From contig NZ_CP065217.1 of the NCBI RefSeq assembly GCF_015767675.1, forward strand, positions 248,001 through 312,000: 64,000 nucleotides of DNA. Direction: 5' to 3'. Positions 52,747 through 63,508 of this stretch are shown here, piece after piece. The DNA comes from Vibrio navarrensis (GTDB lineage Bacteria; Pseudomonadota; Gammaproteobacteria; Enterobacterales; Vibrionaceae). Made by a program: the position numbers and the translations under genes. How positions within the stretch are numbered: the stretch's first letter is position 1; each line of letters opens with the position of its first letter. Under the pieces are notes generated by a model. It worked only from the letters and a program-made list of their open reading frames with translations, did not search any database and was not told the DNA's origin.

Positions 52747-54027
52747 ATGTCCGATGACAATCGCCAGGCATTGACCCCTGAAGAAGATCGCCGCCAGCAA
52801 GCGCTGGATTACCATGCCTACCCAACGGCGGGAAAAATCGCCATTGCGCTGACAAAACCAGCCGAAACCGCCAAAGATCTTGCGCTCGCTTACAGCCCAG
52901 GTGTGGCTGAGCCAGTACGTGAAATCGCACAAAACCCGGAGAACGTCTACAAGTACACGGCCAAGGGGAACATGGTGGCAGTGATCTCTAACGGCACCGC
53001 AATTCTTGGTCTGGGCAATTTAGGTCCGCTGGCGTCTAAGCCAGTCATGGAAGGGAAAGCGTTACTGTTCAAACGTTTTGCAGGATTAGACTCGATCGAT
53101 ATCGAAGTAAAACACCGCACCATCGATGAGTTTGTCGATACCGTTGCCAACATCGCCGACACCTTTGGTGGCATCAACCTTGAAGACATCAAAGCGCCGG
53201 ACTGTTTTGAGATCGAGAAACGCCTGATTGAGCGTTGTGATGTGCCAGTTTTCCACGATGACCAGCACGGCACGGCGATTGTGACGGCGGCGGGCATGCT
53301 CAATGCGATCGAGCTGCAAGGCAAAAAACTCAACGAATGTGTGATTGTGTGTTTGGGCGCGGGCGCGGCGGCGGTGGCGTGTATGGAACTGTTGATCAAA
53401 TGCGGCGCGATGCGTGAGAAGATCTACATGCTCGATCGCAAAGGCGTGATCCATACGCGTCGTGATGACCTCAACGAATATAAGCAGCTGTTTGCCAATA
53501 ACACCGACAAACGCACGCTGGAAGATGTGATTTCCGGCGCGGATCTCTTCTTGGGCGTGTCAGGTCCAAACCTGATGCCCGCAGAAGCGCTGAAACTGAT
53601 GGCCGATAAACCGGTGGTGTTTGCCTGTTCAAACCCAGATCCCGAGATCAAGCCTGAGCTGGCACATGAAGTGCGTGACGATTTGATCATGGGAACGGGC
53701 CGCAGTGACTATCCAAACCAAGTGAACAACGTGTTGTGCTTCCCGTTTATTTTCCGCGGCGCATTGGATGTTCGCGCCAGCGAAATCAACGATGAGATGA
53801 AACTGGCGGCGGTGGATGCGATTCGTCAACTGGCGAAAGAACCGGTTCCTGCGGAAGTGTTGAAAGCAGCGGGCGTCGACAGCCTAGAGTTTGGTCCGCA
53901 CTACATCATTCCAAAACCGATGGACCCACGTCTGCTACCGCGCGTGGCGAAAGCGGTCGCGCAAGCGGCGGTCGATTCCGGTGTGGCGCGCATCGCGATG
54001 CCAGAGAACTACATGATGGCGCAATAA
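52747..54027 (+). CDS. Malic enzyme (short, NAD(P)-dependent)
   Basis: Decarboxylates malate to pyruvate with reduction of NAD(P)+. The 426-residue protein has the malic domain (YSPGVAEPVREIAQNPENVY, FDDQHGTAI-type VPVFHDDQHGTAIVTAAG with the metal site) and the NAD-binding Rossmann fold (CVIVCLGAGAAAVACMELLI). It stops where MaeB proteins would continue with a phosphotransacetylase-like domain, so it is the short form. Cofactor preference is not clear from sequence. A strong terminator follows. Confidence 0.92.
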   Translation: MSDDNRQALTPEEDRRQQALDYHAYPTAGKIAIALTKPAETAKDLALAYSPGVAEPVREIAQNPENVYKYTAKGNMVAVISNGTAILGLGNLGPLASKPVMEGKALLFKRFAGLDSIDIEVKHRTIDEFVDTVANIADTFGGINLEDIKAPDCFEIEKRLIERCDVPVFHDDQHGTAIVTAAGMLNAIELQGKKLNECVIVCLGAGAAAVACMELLIKCGAMREKIYMLDRKGVIHTRRDDLNEYKQLFANNTDKRTLEDVISGADLFLGVSGPNLMPAEALKLMADKPVVFACSNPDPEIKPELAHEVRDDLIMGTGRSDYPNQVNNVLCFPFIFRGALDVRASEINDEMKLAAVDAIRQLAKEPVPAEVLKAAGVDSLEFGPHYIIPKPMDPRLLPRVAKAVAQAAVDSGVARIAMPENYMMAQ

Positions 54028-54054
54028 GCCCAACGATGATGTAGACCAGTTAGC

Positions 54055-54082
54055 AAAACGGGACGCCAAGGCGTCCCGTTTT
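54055..54082. terminator. Bidirectional terminator between the malic enzyme gene and metJ
   Basis: Perfect stem AAAACGGGACGCC/GGCGTCCCGTTTT with a two-base loop and A/T runs on both sides; ends both convergent genes. Confidence 0.93.
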
Positions 54083-54138
54083 TATTTCTATTGTTGGCTT
54101 GGTAGTCAGCCGCTTCCCCCGAACTGACCAGCCAATCC

Positions 54139-54456
54139 TTAGTCGTCGTAAGCTTCGAACTCAATGCCCATCGCCGTCATCAGCGCTTTCGCTTCAGTTG
54201 GAATGTCATCTGGGCGATCTTTACGCAGATCTTCATCGGTCGGCAAGGGCTGGCCTGTGTAGGCGTGCAGGAAGGCTTCGCACAGCAGCTCACTATTGGT
54301 TGCATGGCGCAGGTTATTAATTTGACGACGAGTTCGTTCATCGGTCAGCACTTTCAGCACTTTCAATGGGATAGATACAGTGATCTTTTTCACCTGCTCG
54401 CTCTTTTTCCCATGCTCTGCGTATGGACTTATGTAGTCGCCATTCCAGTCGGCCAT
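54139..54456 (-). CDS. metJ: MetJ, methionine repressor
   Basis: Ribbon-helix-helix repressor that binds met boxes with S-adenosylmethionine as corepressor. The 105-residue protein [18 protein letters not shown] has the DNA-contacting strand [20 protein letters not shown] and the helix [21 protein letters not shown], near identical to E. coli MetJ. It is divergent from metB and shares the intergenic met boxes at 54533-54564, so it probably controls itself and metBL. Confidence 0.97.
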   Translation of the reverse strand: MADWNGDYISPYAEHGKKSEQVKKITVSIPLKVLKVLTDERTRRQINNLRHATNSELLCEAFLHAYTGQPLPTDEDLRKDRPDDIPTEAKALMTAMGIEFEAYDD

Positions 54457-54532
54457 TGCGCACCTTTAGTCGTTATCGTTGGTTAATAAAATAATAGGCG
54501 CAGATTGTAGCTGGATTTACCGCCATAAGCAA

Positions 54533-54564
54533 AGACATATGGACGTCTAGAAGTGTTGACGTCT
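54533..54564. promoter_or_regulatory. MetJ operator (four tandem met boxes)
   Basis: Four consecutive 8-bp units related to the met box AGACGTCT; the best are GGACGTCT (54541-54548) and TGACGTCT (54557-54564), flanked by weaker units at 54533 and 54549. They lie between metJ and metB, about 100 bases before the metB start. Confidence 0.92.
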
Positions 54565-54665
54565 TAAATTTTGCTGGTTAAAGTGGCGGATAAAAGGAAT
54601 GGATGACGCTGAAACAACAGTAGCCTATTCCCATTCAGAATGCATCTTTGGAGAAAGGAAACACT

Positions 54666-55832
54666 ATGAGCACTCGCAAGCCCGCTACCATCGCCGTTCG
54701 AACTGGTATTGAGTCAGACAGTCAGTTCCGTGCTGTCGTTCCCCCCATTTACCTTTCGACCAACTACGGCTTTCCAGCCTTTGGCGAAGTGCCTAAGTAC
54801 GACTATACCCGCTCGGGCAACCCCAACCGTGGCTTGCTGGAGCAGGCGCTGTATGAGCTAGAATCGGGCCAAGGGGCGGTGGTGACCAACTGTGGTACGT
54901 CGGCGCTTAACTTGTGGGTCTCTGCTTTCTTATCGCCAAACGATCTGATTGTCGCTCCGCACGACTGCTACGGCGGTACTTATCGCTTGTTCAATACCCG
55001 CGCCAACAAAGGCGATTTCAAGGTGCGCTTTGTTGATCAATCCGACCCAGCGGCGCTGGAGGCGGCCTTGGCGCTCAAGCCCAAACTGCTGTTGATTGAA
55101 ACCCCCTCCAACCCGTTGGTGCGCGTGGTCGATATTGCGGCAGTGTGTGAAAAAGCACATCGCGTTGGCGCGCTGGTGGCGGTCGACAACACCTTTCTCA
55201 CTCCGGTCTATCAAAAGCCGTTGGAGCTGGGCGCGGATTTCGTGATTCACTCCACCACCAAATACATTAATGGCCATTCTGATGTGATTGGCGGTGTGGT
55301 GGTGACCAAAACCGCGCAACATGCCGAGGAGCTGGCGTGGTGGGGCAACTGTTTGGGCGCAACCGGCACGCCGTTTGACAGCTACATGACACTGCGCGGC
55401 ATCCGCACGTTGGGGGCGCGCATGCGCGTGCACGAAGAGAGCTCACAGCAAATTTTAGCCTTTTTGCAAAGCGAATCGCTGGTGGGGACGATTTACCATC
55501 CGAGCCTGCCGCAACATCCGGGGCATGAGATTGCCAAAAAGCAGCAATCGGGTTTTGGCTCGATGCTCAGTTTTGAATTTGCCGGCTCGTTTGAGCAGTT
55601 GAAGCAGTTTGTGCAAGCGCTGGAGCTGTTCTCTTTGGCCGAGTCGCTCGGTGGGGTGGAAAGTTTGATCTGCCATCCTGCGTCGATGACGCACCGAGCG
55701 ATGGGCGAAGCGGCGCTGGCTGAAGCGGGTGTCTCCCAGCAATTGCTGCGTCTGTCGGTTGGACTGGAAGATGCGCACGATTTGATCGCCGATCTCAAGC
55801 AAGCCTTTGAACAAGTGAAGGGAGCGCAATAA
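54666..55832 (+). CDS. metB: Cystathionine gamma-synthase
   Basis: PLP enzyme joining O-succinylhomoserine and cysteine in methionine synthesis. The 388-residue protein starts MSTRKPATIAVRTGIESDSQ, has PIYLSTNYGFPAFGEVPKYDYTRS-type substrate residues, and the PLP lysine in FVIHSTTKYINGHSD. I selected ATG 54666 with GGAGAAAGGA just upstream; a longer TTG start adds six residues. It is the first gene of metBL and is controlled by the met boxes upstream. The next ATG touches its stop (TAAATG). Confidence 0.95.
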   Translation: MSTRKPATIAVRTGIESDSQFRAVVPPIYLSTNYGFPAFGEVPKYDYTRSGNPNRGLLEQALYELESGQGAVVTNCGTSALNLWVSAFLSPNDLIVAPHDCYGGTYRLFNTRANKGDFKVRFVDQSDPAALEAALALKPKLLLIETPSNPLVRVVDIAAVCEKAHRVGALVAVDNTFLTPVYQKPLELGADFVIHSTTKYINGHSDVIGGVVVTKTAQHAEELAWWGNCLGATGTPFDSYMTLRGIRTLGARMRVHEESSQQILAFLQSESLVGTIYHPSLPQHPGHEIAKKQQSGFGSMLSFEFAGSFEQLKQFVQALELFSLAESLGGVESLICHPASMTHRAMGEAALAEAGVSQQLLRLSVGLEDAHDLIADLKQAFEQVKGAQ

Positions 55833-58244
55833 ATGTCTGTTGTACGTCAGTTGCACAAGTTTGGTGGCAGCAGCCTTGCCGACCCAGAATGTTATCGCCG
55901 CGTCGCTAATATCCTCAAAGAGTACTCCAGCGAGAATGACTTGGTGGTTGTCTCTGCGGCAGGCAAAACCACTAACCGCTTGATTGAGTTTCTTGATGGG
56001 TTGGAGCGTGATGGCCGTTTGGCGCATGACGCGCTGCAATCGTTACGTCACTACCAGCTTGGTTTGGTTGAATCGCTGCTCAGTGGCGAGGCGCAAGGCC
56101 AATTACTCGCCCAACTGAATGATGAGTTCAGTACCTTGGCGGAGTTGGCGGCGCCGCTCACTCAAACGCAGAGAGCGGCGGTACTGGGCCACGGTGAAGT
56201 GTGGTCAGCGCGTTTGCTGGCTGCGCTGCTTAACCAGTCCAATCTAGCGGCGGTGGCACAAGATGCGCGTGCTTTTTTGCGCGCCGAAAGCGGCACTCAG
56301 CCGGAGGTGGATCGCGCGCGTTCTTATCCGCTGCTGAAAGAGGTGCTGGCGCAGCACGCCAAGCGCCGAGTGATCATCACCGGTTTTATGGCGCAAAATG
56401 GCGCAGGCGACACGGTGTTGCTGGGTCGCAATGGTTCCGACTACTCGGCAACCATCATTGGCGCGTTGGCGGAAGTGTCACGCGTGACGATTTGGAGTGA
56501 TGTGGCGGGCGTGTACAGCGCCGACCCACGTATCGTGTCGGACGCGTGTCTGTTGCCGCTGCTGCGTTTGGATGAAGCGAGCGAGCTGGCTCGTCTTGCC
56601 GCGCCGGTGCTGCATAGCCGCACCCTTCAACCGGTGGCGCAAAGTGCCACTGAACTCGATTTGCGTTGCAGCTACGATGCGGAATCGGGCTCGACGCGCA
56701 TTGAACGCGTGCTCGCATCCGGGCGCGGGGCGAAAATCATCACTTCGCTTGATGAGGTGCTACTGGTGCAGCTCACCTTTGCCCGAGGCCATGACGACGA
56801 CCGCGTGCAGCAAGAGGTGCTGCGTGCTTTGAAGCGGGCGCAACTGGAACCGCTGGCCTTTGAGTGGCAAAAAGATCAACATCGCCTGCGTTTGGCCTAT
56901 ACCGCAGAAATCGCCAGTGGTGCTTTGGCCTACCTACAAGAGTTGGCGGTGGAAGCGGAAATCAAACTCAAAGAGGGCTTTTCACTGGTGGCGGCGGTGG
57001 GCGCGGGCGTGTCGAAAAACGCCAGCCACTGCTTTGGCTTCTACCAGCAATTGAAACACTCGCCAGTGGAGTTCGTCTCCGAGGCGGATTCCGGCCTCAG
57101 TCTGGTGGCCGTACTGCGACGGGTTAATTTGCCTGTGCTGGTCAACGGTATTCATAGCCAGCTTTTCCAAGCGCAAAAGCGGGTGGCTATTGCCCTGTGT
57201 GGCAAAGGTAATATCGGTTCGAGCTGGCTAGCGCTGTTTGCCCAGCAAAAAAGCGAACTGGAAAAACGCCACGGCATGAACTTTGAGCTGGTGGCGGTGG
57301 TGGATAGCCAAACGTACCTGTTTAATGAGCAAGGCTTAGATGCGGCAAGCGTGCACGCCCATTTTGATGACGACTCGATCGCGCATAATGGTGATAGCTG
57401 GCTGCTGCGTTTGGGCGCTCTGCAAGGTTATGACGAAGCGGTGGTGTTGGATGTGACTGCCAGTGCTGAGTTGGCGGCGAAATATCTCGAGATCGCCAAC
57501 CAAGGGCTGCACCTGATTTCGGCCAACAAGATCGCCGGTTCGGCCAGCAGTGACTACTACTATCAAGTGCAAGATGCGTTTGCCAAAATTGGCCGCCATT
57601 GGCTGTACAACGCCACGGTGGGCGCAGGGCTGCCGATCAACCATACCGTGCGCGATTTGCGTGAGAGCGGTGACGAAATCGTTGCGCTCTCGGGGATCTT
57701 CTCCGGCACGCTTTCTTGGTTGTTCCAGCAGTTTGACGGCAGCGTTCCGTTTGCTGAACTAGTCGATCTCGCTTGGCAGCAAGGACTGACCGAGCCCGAT
57801 CCGCGCAGCGATCTCGATGGCTCGGATGTGATGCGCAAGCTGGTGATTTTAGCGCGTGAATCTGGGCTGGAGATTGAACCGGAGAACGTCAAGGTGGAAT
57901 CCTTGGTACCAGCAGAGTTGAGCGCTCTCACGCTGGATGAGTTTTTTGATAAAGCGCATCTGCTCAGCGAGCGTTTGCAGGAGCGTCTGGCCAAAGCGCA
58001 GCGCCAAGATCAGGTGTTGAGATACGTGGCGCGTTTGGAGAAAAACGGCAAAGCACGGGTGAGTGTTGAGGCGCTGTCGCGTGAGCATGCGTTAGCCAAC
58101 TTGCTGCCGTGTGACAACATTTTTGCCATCGAAAGTAAGTGGTATCGAGACAACCCGTTGGTGATTCGTGGGCCGGGCGCGGGGCGAGAAGTGACGGCGG
58201 GGGCGATTCAATCGGATCTCAATCGTCTGGCAGGCCTGTTTTAA
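55833..58244 (+). CDS. metL: Bifunctional aspartokinase II / homoserine dehydrogenase II
   Basis: Catalyses the first and third steps from aspartate to homoserine for methionine. The 803-residue protein has the kinase start KFGGSSLADPECYRRVANIL, LLGRNGSDYSATIIGALAEV, a degenerate ACT-containing linker (about 300-450), and the homoserine dehydrogenase half with ALCGKGNIGSSWLALFAQQ, TVGAGLPINHTVRDL and DLDGSDVMRKLVILARE. It directly follows metB with no spacing, an operon conserved from E. coli. A terminator lies about 50 bases after its stop. Confidence 0.96.
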   Translation: MSVVRQLHKFGGSSLADPECYRRVANILKEYSSENDLVVVSAAGKTTNRLIEFLDGLERDGRLAHDALQSLRHYQLGLVESLLSGEAQGQLLAQLNDEFSTLAELAAPLTQTQRAAVLGHGEVWSARLLAALLNQSNLAAVAQDARAFLRAESGTQPEVDRARSYPLLKEVLAQHAKRRVIITGFMAQNGAGDTVLLGRNGSDYSATIIGALAEVSRVTIWSDVAGVYSADPRIVSDACLLPLLRLDEASELARLAAPVLHSRTLQPVAQSATELDLRCSYDAESGSTRIERVLASGRGAKIITSLDEVLLVQLTFARGHDDDRVQQEVLRALKRAQLEPLAFEWQKDQHRLRLAYTAEIASGALAYLQELAVEAEIKLKEGFSLVAAVGAGVSKNASHCFGFYQQLKHSPVEFVSEADSGLSLVAVLRRVNLPVLVNGIHSQLFQAQKRVAIALCGKGNIGSSWLALFAQQKSELEKRHGMNFELVAVVDSQTYLFNEQGLDAASVHAHFDDDSIAHNGDSWLLRLGALQGYDEAVVLDVTASAELAAKYLEIANQGLHLISANKIAGSASSDYYYQVQDAFAKIGRHWLYNATVGAGLPINHTVRDLRESGDEIVALSGIFSGTLSWLFQQFDGSVPFAELVDLAWQQGLTEPDPRSDLDGSDVMRKLVILARESGLEIEPENVKVESLVPAELSALTLDEFFDKAHLLSERLQERLAKAQRQDQVLRYVARLEKNGKARVSVEALSREHALANLLPCDNIFAIESKWYRDNPLVIRGPGAGREVTAGAIQSDLNRLAGLF

Positions 58245-58295
58245 AGCGATGAACAGGCGTTAAAGCGCTTGTCGCTATCGGTACACATCTTACCC

Positions 58296-58315
58296 AAGGG
58301 GCCAATCGGCCCCTT
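58296..58315 (+). terminator. metBL terminator
   Basis: Stem AAGGGGCC/GGCCCCTT with loop AATC followed by GTTATTTCT; about 50 bases after metL. Confidence 0.82.
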
Positions 58316-58404
58316 GTTATTTCTACTTGAACTATGCTCATTATGAACTTGAGAAATATTCATAATCGCACTGTTGACATTAAATCGTATTCAATCCATT
58401 CTGT

Positions 58405-59371
<967 letters not shown>

Positions 59372-59395
59372 CGGTTTGAAGATAGTTTGAAGAGT

Positions 59396-59424
59396 AAAAG
59401 CGGCGCAAAGAGTGCCGCTTTTTA
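59396..59424 (+). terminator. metF terminator
   Basis: Stem AAAAGCGGC/GCCGCTTTT with a nine-base loop and T-run; 25 bases after the metF stop. Confidence 0.9.
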
Positions 59425-59466
59425 TTGGGCGCACTCTTTTGCTTTGAGCAAATAGAGGCAAATAAA

Positions 59467-59489
59467 AAGGCTGGTATCAAACCAGCCTT
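59467..59489 (-). terminator. aphA terminator
   Basis: Stem AAGGCTGGT/ACCAGCCTT with loop ATCAA; on the minus strand followed by TTTTTATTTG. Lies 45 bases after the end of aphA. Confidence 0.88.
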
Positions 59490-59533
59490 ATTTGTTTCTC
59501 TCGTCAATCAACGAGCGTGATGTGCGTGAAGAG

Positions 59534-60073
59534 TTAGCCGAGAGCTTCCAATTCAGCCAACACTTCATCTGCCCAGTTGATCCACGTTTCACGTAGCATC
59601 AGGTTGCGACGCAGCGTCAAACGCTCTAGGCGACCTTGTTTGTCGAGGGTCGATGGCGTGGCGTAGTAAGCCGCTTCAATCTCTTTGTAGTGAGCGACTA
59701 GCTTGCGAGACTCTTCGACCAATTGCGCCAATTGATGGTGGTATGGCGCAGACGGTTGAACCGAACAAGCCATCAGCTTGGCAGAAAATTCGTCACGCAC
59801 CGTTGGGTGTGCTGTCGGTTGATCAAACCAATCACCAAGCGCCGCACGTCCTGCGTCGGTAATGGAGTAAACTTTACGATCCGGTTTGCCTTCCTGTGGT
59901 TCAAGCACACAAGTCACCAGTTCCTGCTCAGCCATTTTGTTGAGCTCGCGGTAAACCTGTTGGTGGCTCGCTTTCCAGAAGTAGCCGATACTGGCTGAGA
60001 ATTCTTTCGTGATGTCGTAACCGGTAGCATCACGTGTGCTTAAAACGGTCAGAATAACGTGTGGTAATGACAT
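59534..60073 (-). CDS. aphA: AphA, PadR-family quorum-sensing and virulence regulator
   Basis: AphA is the low-cell-density master regulator of Vibrio quorum sensing and, in V. cholerae, an activator of tcpPH. The 179-residue product starts MSLPHVILTVLSTRDATGYD and keeps the PadR winged helix (FSASIGYFWKASHQQVYREL) with QEGKPDRKVYSIT wing and the C-terminal dimer helices (EIEAAYYATPSTLDKQGRLE), almost identical to V. cholerae AphA of the same length. ATG 60073 gives the family start; a TTG four codons earlier is unlikely. The long upstream region is consistent with complex control. Confidence 0.97.
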   Translation of the reverse strand: MSLPHVILTVLSTRDATGYDITKEFSASIGYFWKASHQQVYRELNKMAEQELVTCVLEPQEGKPDRKVYSITDAGRAALGDWFDQPTAHPTVRDEFSAKLMACSVQPSAPYHHQLAQLVEESRKLVAHYKEIEAAYYATPSTLDKQGRLERLTLRRNLMLRETWINWADEVLAELEALG

Positions 60074-60451
60074 GTCTTCATCCAAATGGTCAATAAACTG
60101 TTAACAAGCTGGCTGTACTGCGTTTGCACTCTTATTTGATGCAATTTGTTTTATGTACAGTCAGCACCAACACTGAGTTGGTCCTGTCACCTTAAAAGCC
60201 GTTTATCACCTAGGGTGGATGGAACTTTCCATCGAGCTGTGAAAATGATGATTTGATAATTAATTCACAGCGGACGCGTAGTATATCTAAATATAAGCAT
60301 AAAGTAGAATACATGAGTGGTTTTGCTTAAAAAACTAATAAAATACTAAATGGGCTGCACTTCAAGGCCATGCTCTGCAATGACTGTTTAATAAATGTTC
60401 TTTTTGTAGTTTAAAATACTGCTGGCTTGTTGCTTGGTTTGCAGTTGTTAA

Positions 60452-60467
60452 AGTGACCTATATCACG
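60452..60467. promoter_or_regulatory. Possible CRP site in the aphA upstream region
   Basis: AGTGACCTATATCACG matches 8 of 10 core positions of TGTGA-N6-TCACA. It is about 380 bases upstream of aphA, which is far for direct control. Confidence 0.4.
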
Positions 60468-60592
60468 TTTTGTTGTTTTTATCTGACGAATCTTCTGAGT
60501 GATAGTGCGTCCATAAGGTGGGAAGTGGCGATGAACGATGGGCGATGGGCGCAAGAGAGGATAAAACCAGAAAAGATGGCAGCGACAACAAA

Positions 60593-60616
60593 AAGGCTGC
60601 ATTTTCATGCAGCCTT
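60593..60616 (-). terminator. ppc terminator
   Basis: Stem AAGGCTGCAT/ATGCAGCCTT with loop TTTC; T-run on the minus strand (CCTTTTTGTTG). About 30 bases after the ppc stop. Confidence 0.9.
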
Positions 60617-60646
60617 GAGATTAATCAGATTCACCAGTGGTGTGAC

Positions 60647-63280
60647 TTAACCAGTATTGCGCATTCCTGCCGCAATGCCAGCGATGGTTACCATCAAGGC
60701 TTCTTCCAACTCTTCCGCCGCTTCTTGCGTTTGACGTGTGCGATACAAAAGTTCAGCTTGCAGCATGTTGAGTGGTTCGATGTAGATATTGCGCAAACGG
60801 ATCGACTCCTGTCCCCACGGATCGCTTTGCATCAAGTTCTCGTTGTTTTCCACGTTCAGCACGGTTTTGATGTCACGTTGCAACTGTGCCCGCAGTTTAT
60901 CGCCAAGCGGCAGCAGGGATTCATCTGCCAGGCGCTCATCGTAGTAACGCGAGATCTCGATGTTGCACTTCGAGTACACCATCTCCAGCATGCCAAGACG
61001 AGTGGAGAAGAATGGCCATTCGCGACACATCTCTTCCAGAAGCGCTTGATGCCCTTTGTCGATCGAGTATTGAATCGCTTCACCCGCACCGAGCCACGCT
61101 GGCAGCAGCAAGCGGTTTTGGCTCCAAGAGAAGATCCACGGAATCGCCCGCAAGCTTTCCACACCGCCATTGGGGTTGCGTTTCGCCGGGCGAGAACCGA
61201 GTGGCAGTTTGCCAAGTTCCAGCTCCGGGGTGGCTTGGCGGAAATAAGGGACGAAATCCGGCTCACCGCGCACCACGCTGCGATAGGCTTCGCAGCTCAC
61301 TTCAGAGAGCACGGTCATCAAATCGCGCCACTCTTGCTTTGGCTCTGGTGGTGGCAGCAGGTTTGCCTCGAGAATCGCGCTGGCGTACATGTTAAAGCTG
61401 TTGACCGCCACTTCAGGCAAGCCAAGTTTAAAGCGGATCATCTCGCCTTGCTCGGTCACGCGTAGGCCACCTTTTAGGCTCTTCGGTGGCTGAGAAAGCA
61501 GTGCGGCGTGCGCCGGTGCACCGCCACGGCCAATCGTACCGCCGCGGCCGTGGAACAGAGTCAGCTCAATGCCTTCTTGCTCGGCGACTTTCACCAGCGA
61601 TTCCATCGCGTGGTATTGCGCCCAGCCCGCCGCCATCACACCGGCGTCTTTGGCCGAGTCGGAATAACCGATCATCACCATCTGATGATTTTGGATAAAG
61701 CCACGGTAGAGATCGATGCTCATCAGCTGCTTGATCACCGCTTCGGCGTTGTTGAGGTCGTCGAGGGTTTCAAACAACGGGCAGACGTCCATGCGATACG
61801 GACAGCCAGATTCTTGCAGCAGCAGGTGAACGGCTAACACGTCCGACGCGGTACGTGCCATGGAGATCACATAGGCGCCAAACGCTTCACGCGGTTGTGC
61901 AGCAATGATTTTACAGGTGTCCAGCACTTCTTTAACCGGTTCACTTGGTTGCCAATCACGTGGCAGGAGCGGGCGTTTGGACGCCAGTTCGTTGGTTAAG
62001 AAAGCCAGCTTATCTTGCTCGCTCCAGTGATTGTAATCGCCAATGCCGAGATAGCGAGTCAGCTCCGACAGCACATCGGCATGACGGGTGCTCTCTTGGC
62101 GCACGTCAAGGCGCACCAGATGCACGCCAAAGGCTTTGACGCGGCGCAGTGCATCGAGCAGCGAGCCGTCTGCAATCATGCTCATGCCGCACTCGCGTAG
62201 TGACTGGTAACAGGCCAGCAAGGGCTGCCAAAGTTGGTCGATGTGTTGCAGCGGGGCTTTGACCGCCAGTTTTTGGCCGTTGATCTTGGCGTCCAAAATC
62301 TCTTTGGTTTCAGACAGCAGAGTGCGTAGCTGCTTGAGCACTGCGCGATACGGTTCGTGCTCTTCTTCGCCGGCGAGTTGACGCACGGTGTCGTTACACT
62401 TGGTCATTGACAGTTCGCTGATCAACTCATTGATGTCTTGAAGATAGAGGTCGGCGGCTTTCCAGCGCGACAGCAGCAGCACTTCGCGCGTCACGCTGTG
62501 GGTGACAAACGGGTTACCATCGCGATCGCCACCCATCCAAGAGGAGAAATGTACCGGGCGGGCATCAATCGGCAGCCCTTCACCCAGATACTCTTTCAGG
62601 CGCTCATCCAGTTCACGCAGAAAATCGGGTACCGCTTCCCACAGTGAGTTTTCCACCACGGCAAAGCCCCACTTGGCTTCATCCAGCGGTGTTGGGCGCT
62701 GCTTGCGGATCACATCTGAGTGCCAACCTTGAGCAATCAACTGTTCTAGGCGTTGTTCGGTTTTGTGACGCTCTTTGGAGGAGAGATCGCCAAGTTCCAG
62801 CTTCGACAAACACTCGTTGATCTTGACCAGTTTGTTGATCATGGTGCGACGGGTGATTTCCGTCGGGTGCGCGGTCAGAACCAGTTCAATATTCAGTTCA
62901 CGCAGCGCTTGCGCGGTATCAAGTTTGCTGACGCCGTTTTGGCTTAGCTTGGCAAACAAGGTGTTGAACGCATCCGGTTCGCAGACGTGCGAATCGCAAT
63001 GGCGTGAAATGGTGTGGTATTGCTCGGCGATATTGGTCAGGTTCAGAAATTGGTTGAACGCACGGGCCACCGGCGTTAGTTGCTCGTCTGGCAGATTTTT
63101 AATTTCTTCAATCAGGTTGTCGCGATCCGCCTGATTGCCAGCGCGGGCAGATTTGGAGAGTTTACGAATCGTCTCCACCTTCTCTAAGATTTCGTCACCG
63201 TGTGCTTCTTGTATGGTGTTGCCCAACAAGTGCCCCAACATGCTGACATTACTCCTGAGAGCGGCGTATTTCTCGTTCAT
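60647..63280 (-). CDS. ppc: Phosphoenolpyruvate carboxylase
   Basis: Carboxylates PEP to oxaloacetate, replenishing the TCA cycle. The 877-residue protein has the catalytic His in [13 protein letters not shown], the RVTEQGEMI and [20 protein letters not shown] loops, [10 protein letters not shown], and the conserved C-terminus ending [11 protein letters not shown] set the start at ATG 63280 ([16 protein letters not shown]), the family start; an 11-residue upstream extension is unlikely. It is a single-gene transcript between aphA and argE. Confidence 0.97.
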   Translation of the reverse strand: MNEKYAALRSNVSMLGHLLGNTIQEAHGDEILEKVETIRKLSKSARAGNQADRDNLIEEIKNLPDEQLTPVARAFNQFLNLTNIAEQYHTISRHCDSHVCEPDAFNTLFAKLSQNGVSKLDTAQALRELNIELVLTAHPTEITRRTMINKLVKINECLSKLELGDLSSKERHKTEQRLEQLIAQGWHSDVIRKQRPTPLDEAKWGFAVVENSLWEAVPDFLRELDERLKEYLGEGLPIDARPVHFSSWMGGDRDGNPFVTHSVTREVLLLSRWKAADLYLQDINELISELSMTKCNDTVRQLAGEEEHEPYRAVLKQLRTLLSETKEILDAKINGQKLAVKAPLQHIDQLWQPLLACYQSLRECGMSMIADGSLLDALRRVKAFGVHLVRLDVRQESTRHADVLSELTRYLGIGDYNHWSEQDKLAFLTNELASKRPLLPRDWQPSEPVKEVLDTCKIIAAQPREAFGAYVISMARTASDVLAVHLLLQESGCPYRMDVCPLFETLDDLNNAEAVIKQLMSIDLYRGFIQNHQMVMIGYSDSAKDAGVMAAGWAQYHAMESLVKVAEQEGIELTLFHGRGGTIGRGGAPAHAALLSQPPKSLKGGLRVTEQGEMIRFKLGLPEVAVNSFNMYASAILEANLLPPPEPKQEWRDLMTVLSEVSCEAYRSVVRGEPDFVPYFRQATPELELGKLPLGSRPAKRNPNGGVESLRAIPWIFSWSQNRLLLPAWLGAGEAIQYSIDKGHQALLEEMCREWPFFSTRLGMLEMVYSKCNIEISRYYDERLADESLLPLGDKLRAQLQRDIKTVLNVENNENLMQSDPWGQESIRLRNIYIEPLNMLQAELLYRTRQTQEAAEELEEALMVTIAGIAAGMRNTG

Positions 63281-63508
63281 TGTCGTCCTGCCTCGTAAAA
63301 AAATTACATCCAATGTTCCTTGTTAAGGTCACAATCTAGCGAAATTTGTTGTAACTAGTCAAATAAAGCAGACTTAGTTTGCAAATATTCCTTCGCAGTG
63401 CTGATTTAACGCAAATTATGCCTTAATGAATAAACGATACTGAAAGTTAATTACAATCTAGCCGTGGCGGATTGGCGCAAAGCCACGGCTGTTGTCATCC
63501 CCTTCTGC

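Larger units (their letters stand above)
60074..60646. promoter_or_regulatory. Long regulatory region upstream of aphA
   Basis: About 570 bases between aphA and the ppc 3' end with no gene. The aphA-proximal 250 bases are AT-rich. A CRP-like site AGTGACCTATATCACG lies at 60452-60467. Quorum-sensing master-regulator and Lrp sites are known upstream of aphA in V. cholerae, but I could not place them here with confidence. The right end holds the ppc terminator. Confidence 0.55.

Noticed and set aside
54930..55433. 167-codon frame antisense to metB
   Set aside because: Shadow of metB with an unlikely His/Gln-rich composition and no ribosome binding site.
60518..61465. 315-codon plus-strand frame opposite ppc
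   Set aside because: It lies wholly or mostly antisense to a certain ppc gene in a GC-rich codon context that keeps the opposite frame open; composition is not protein-like.
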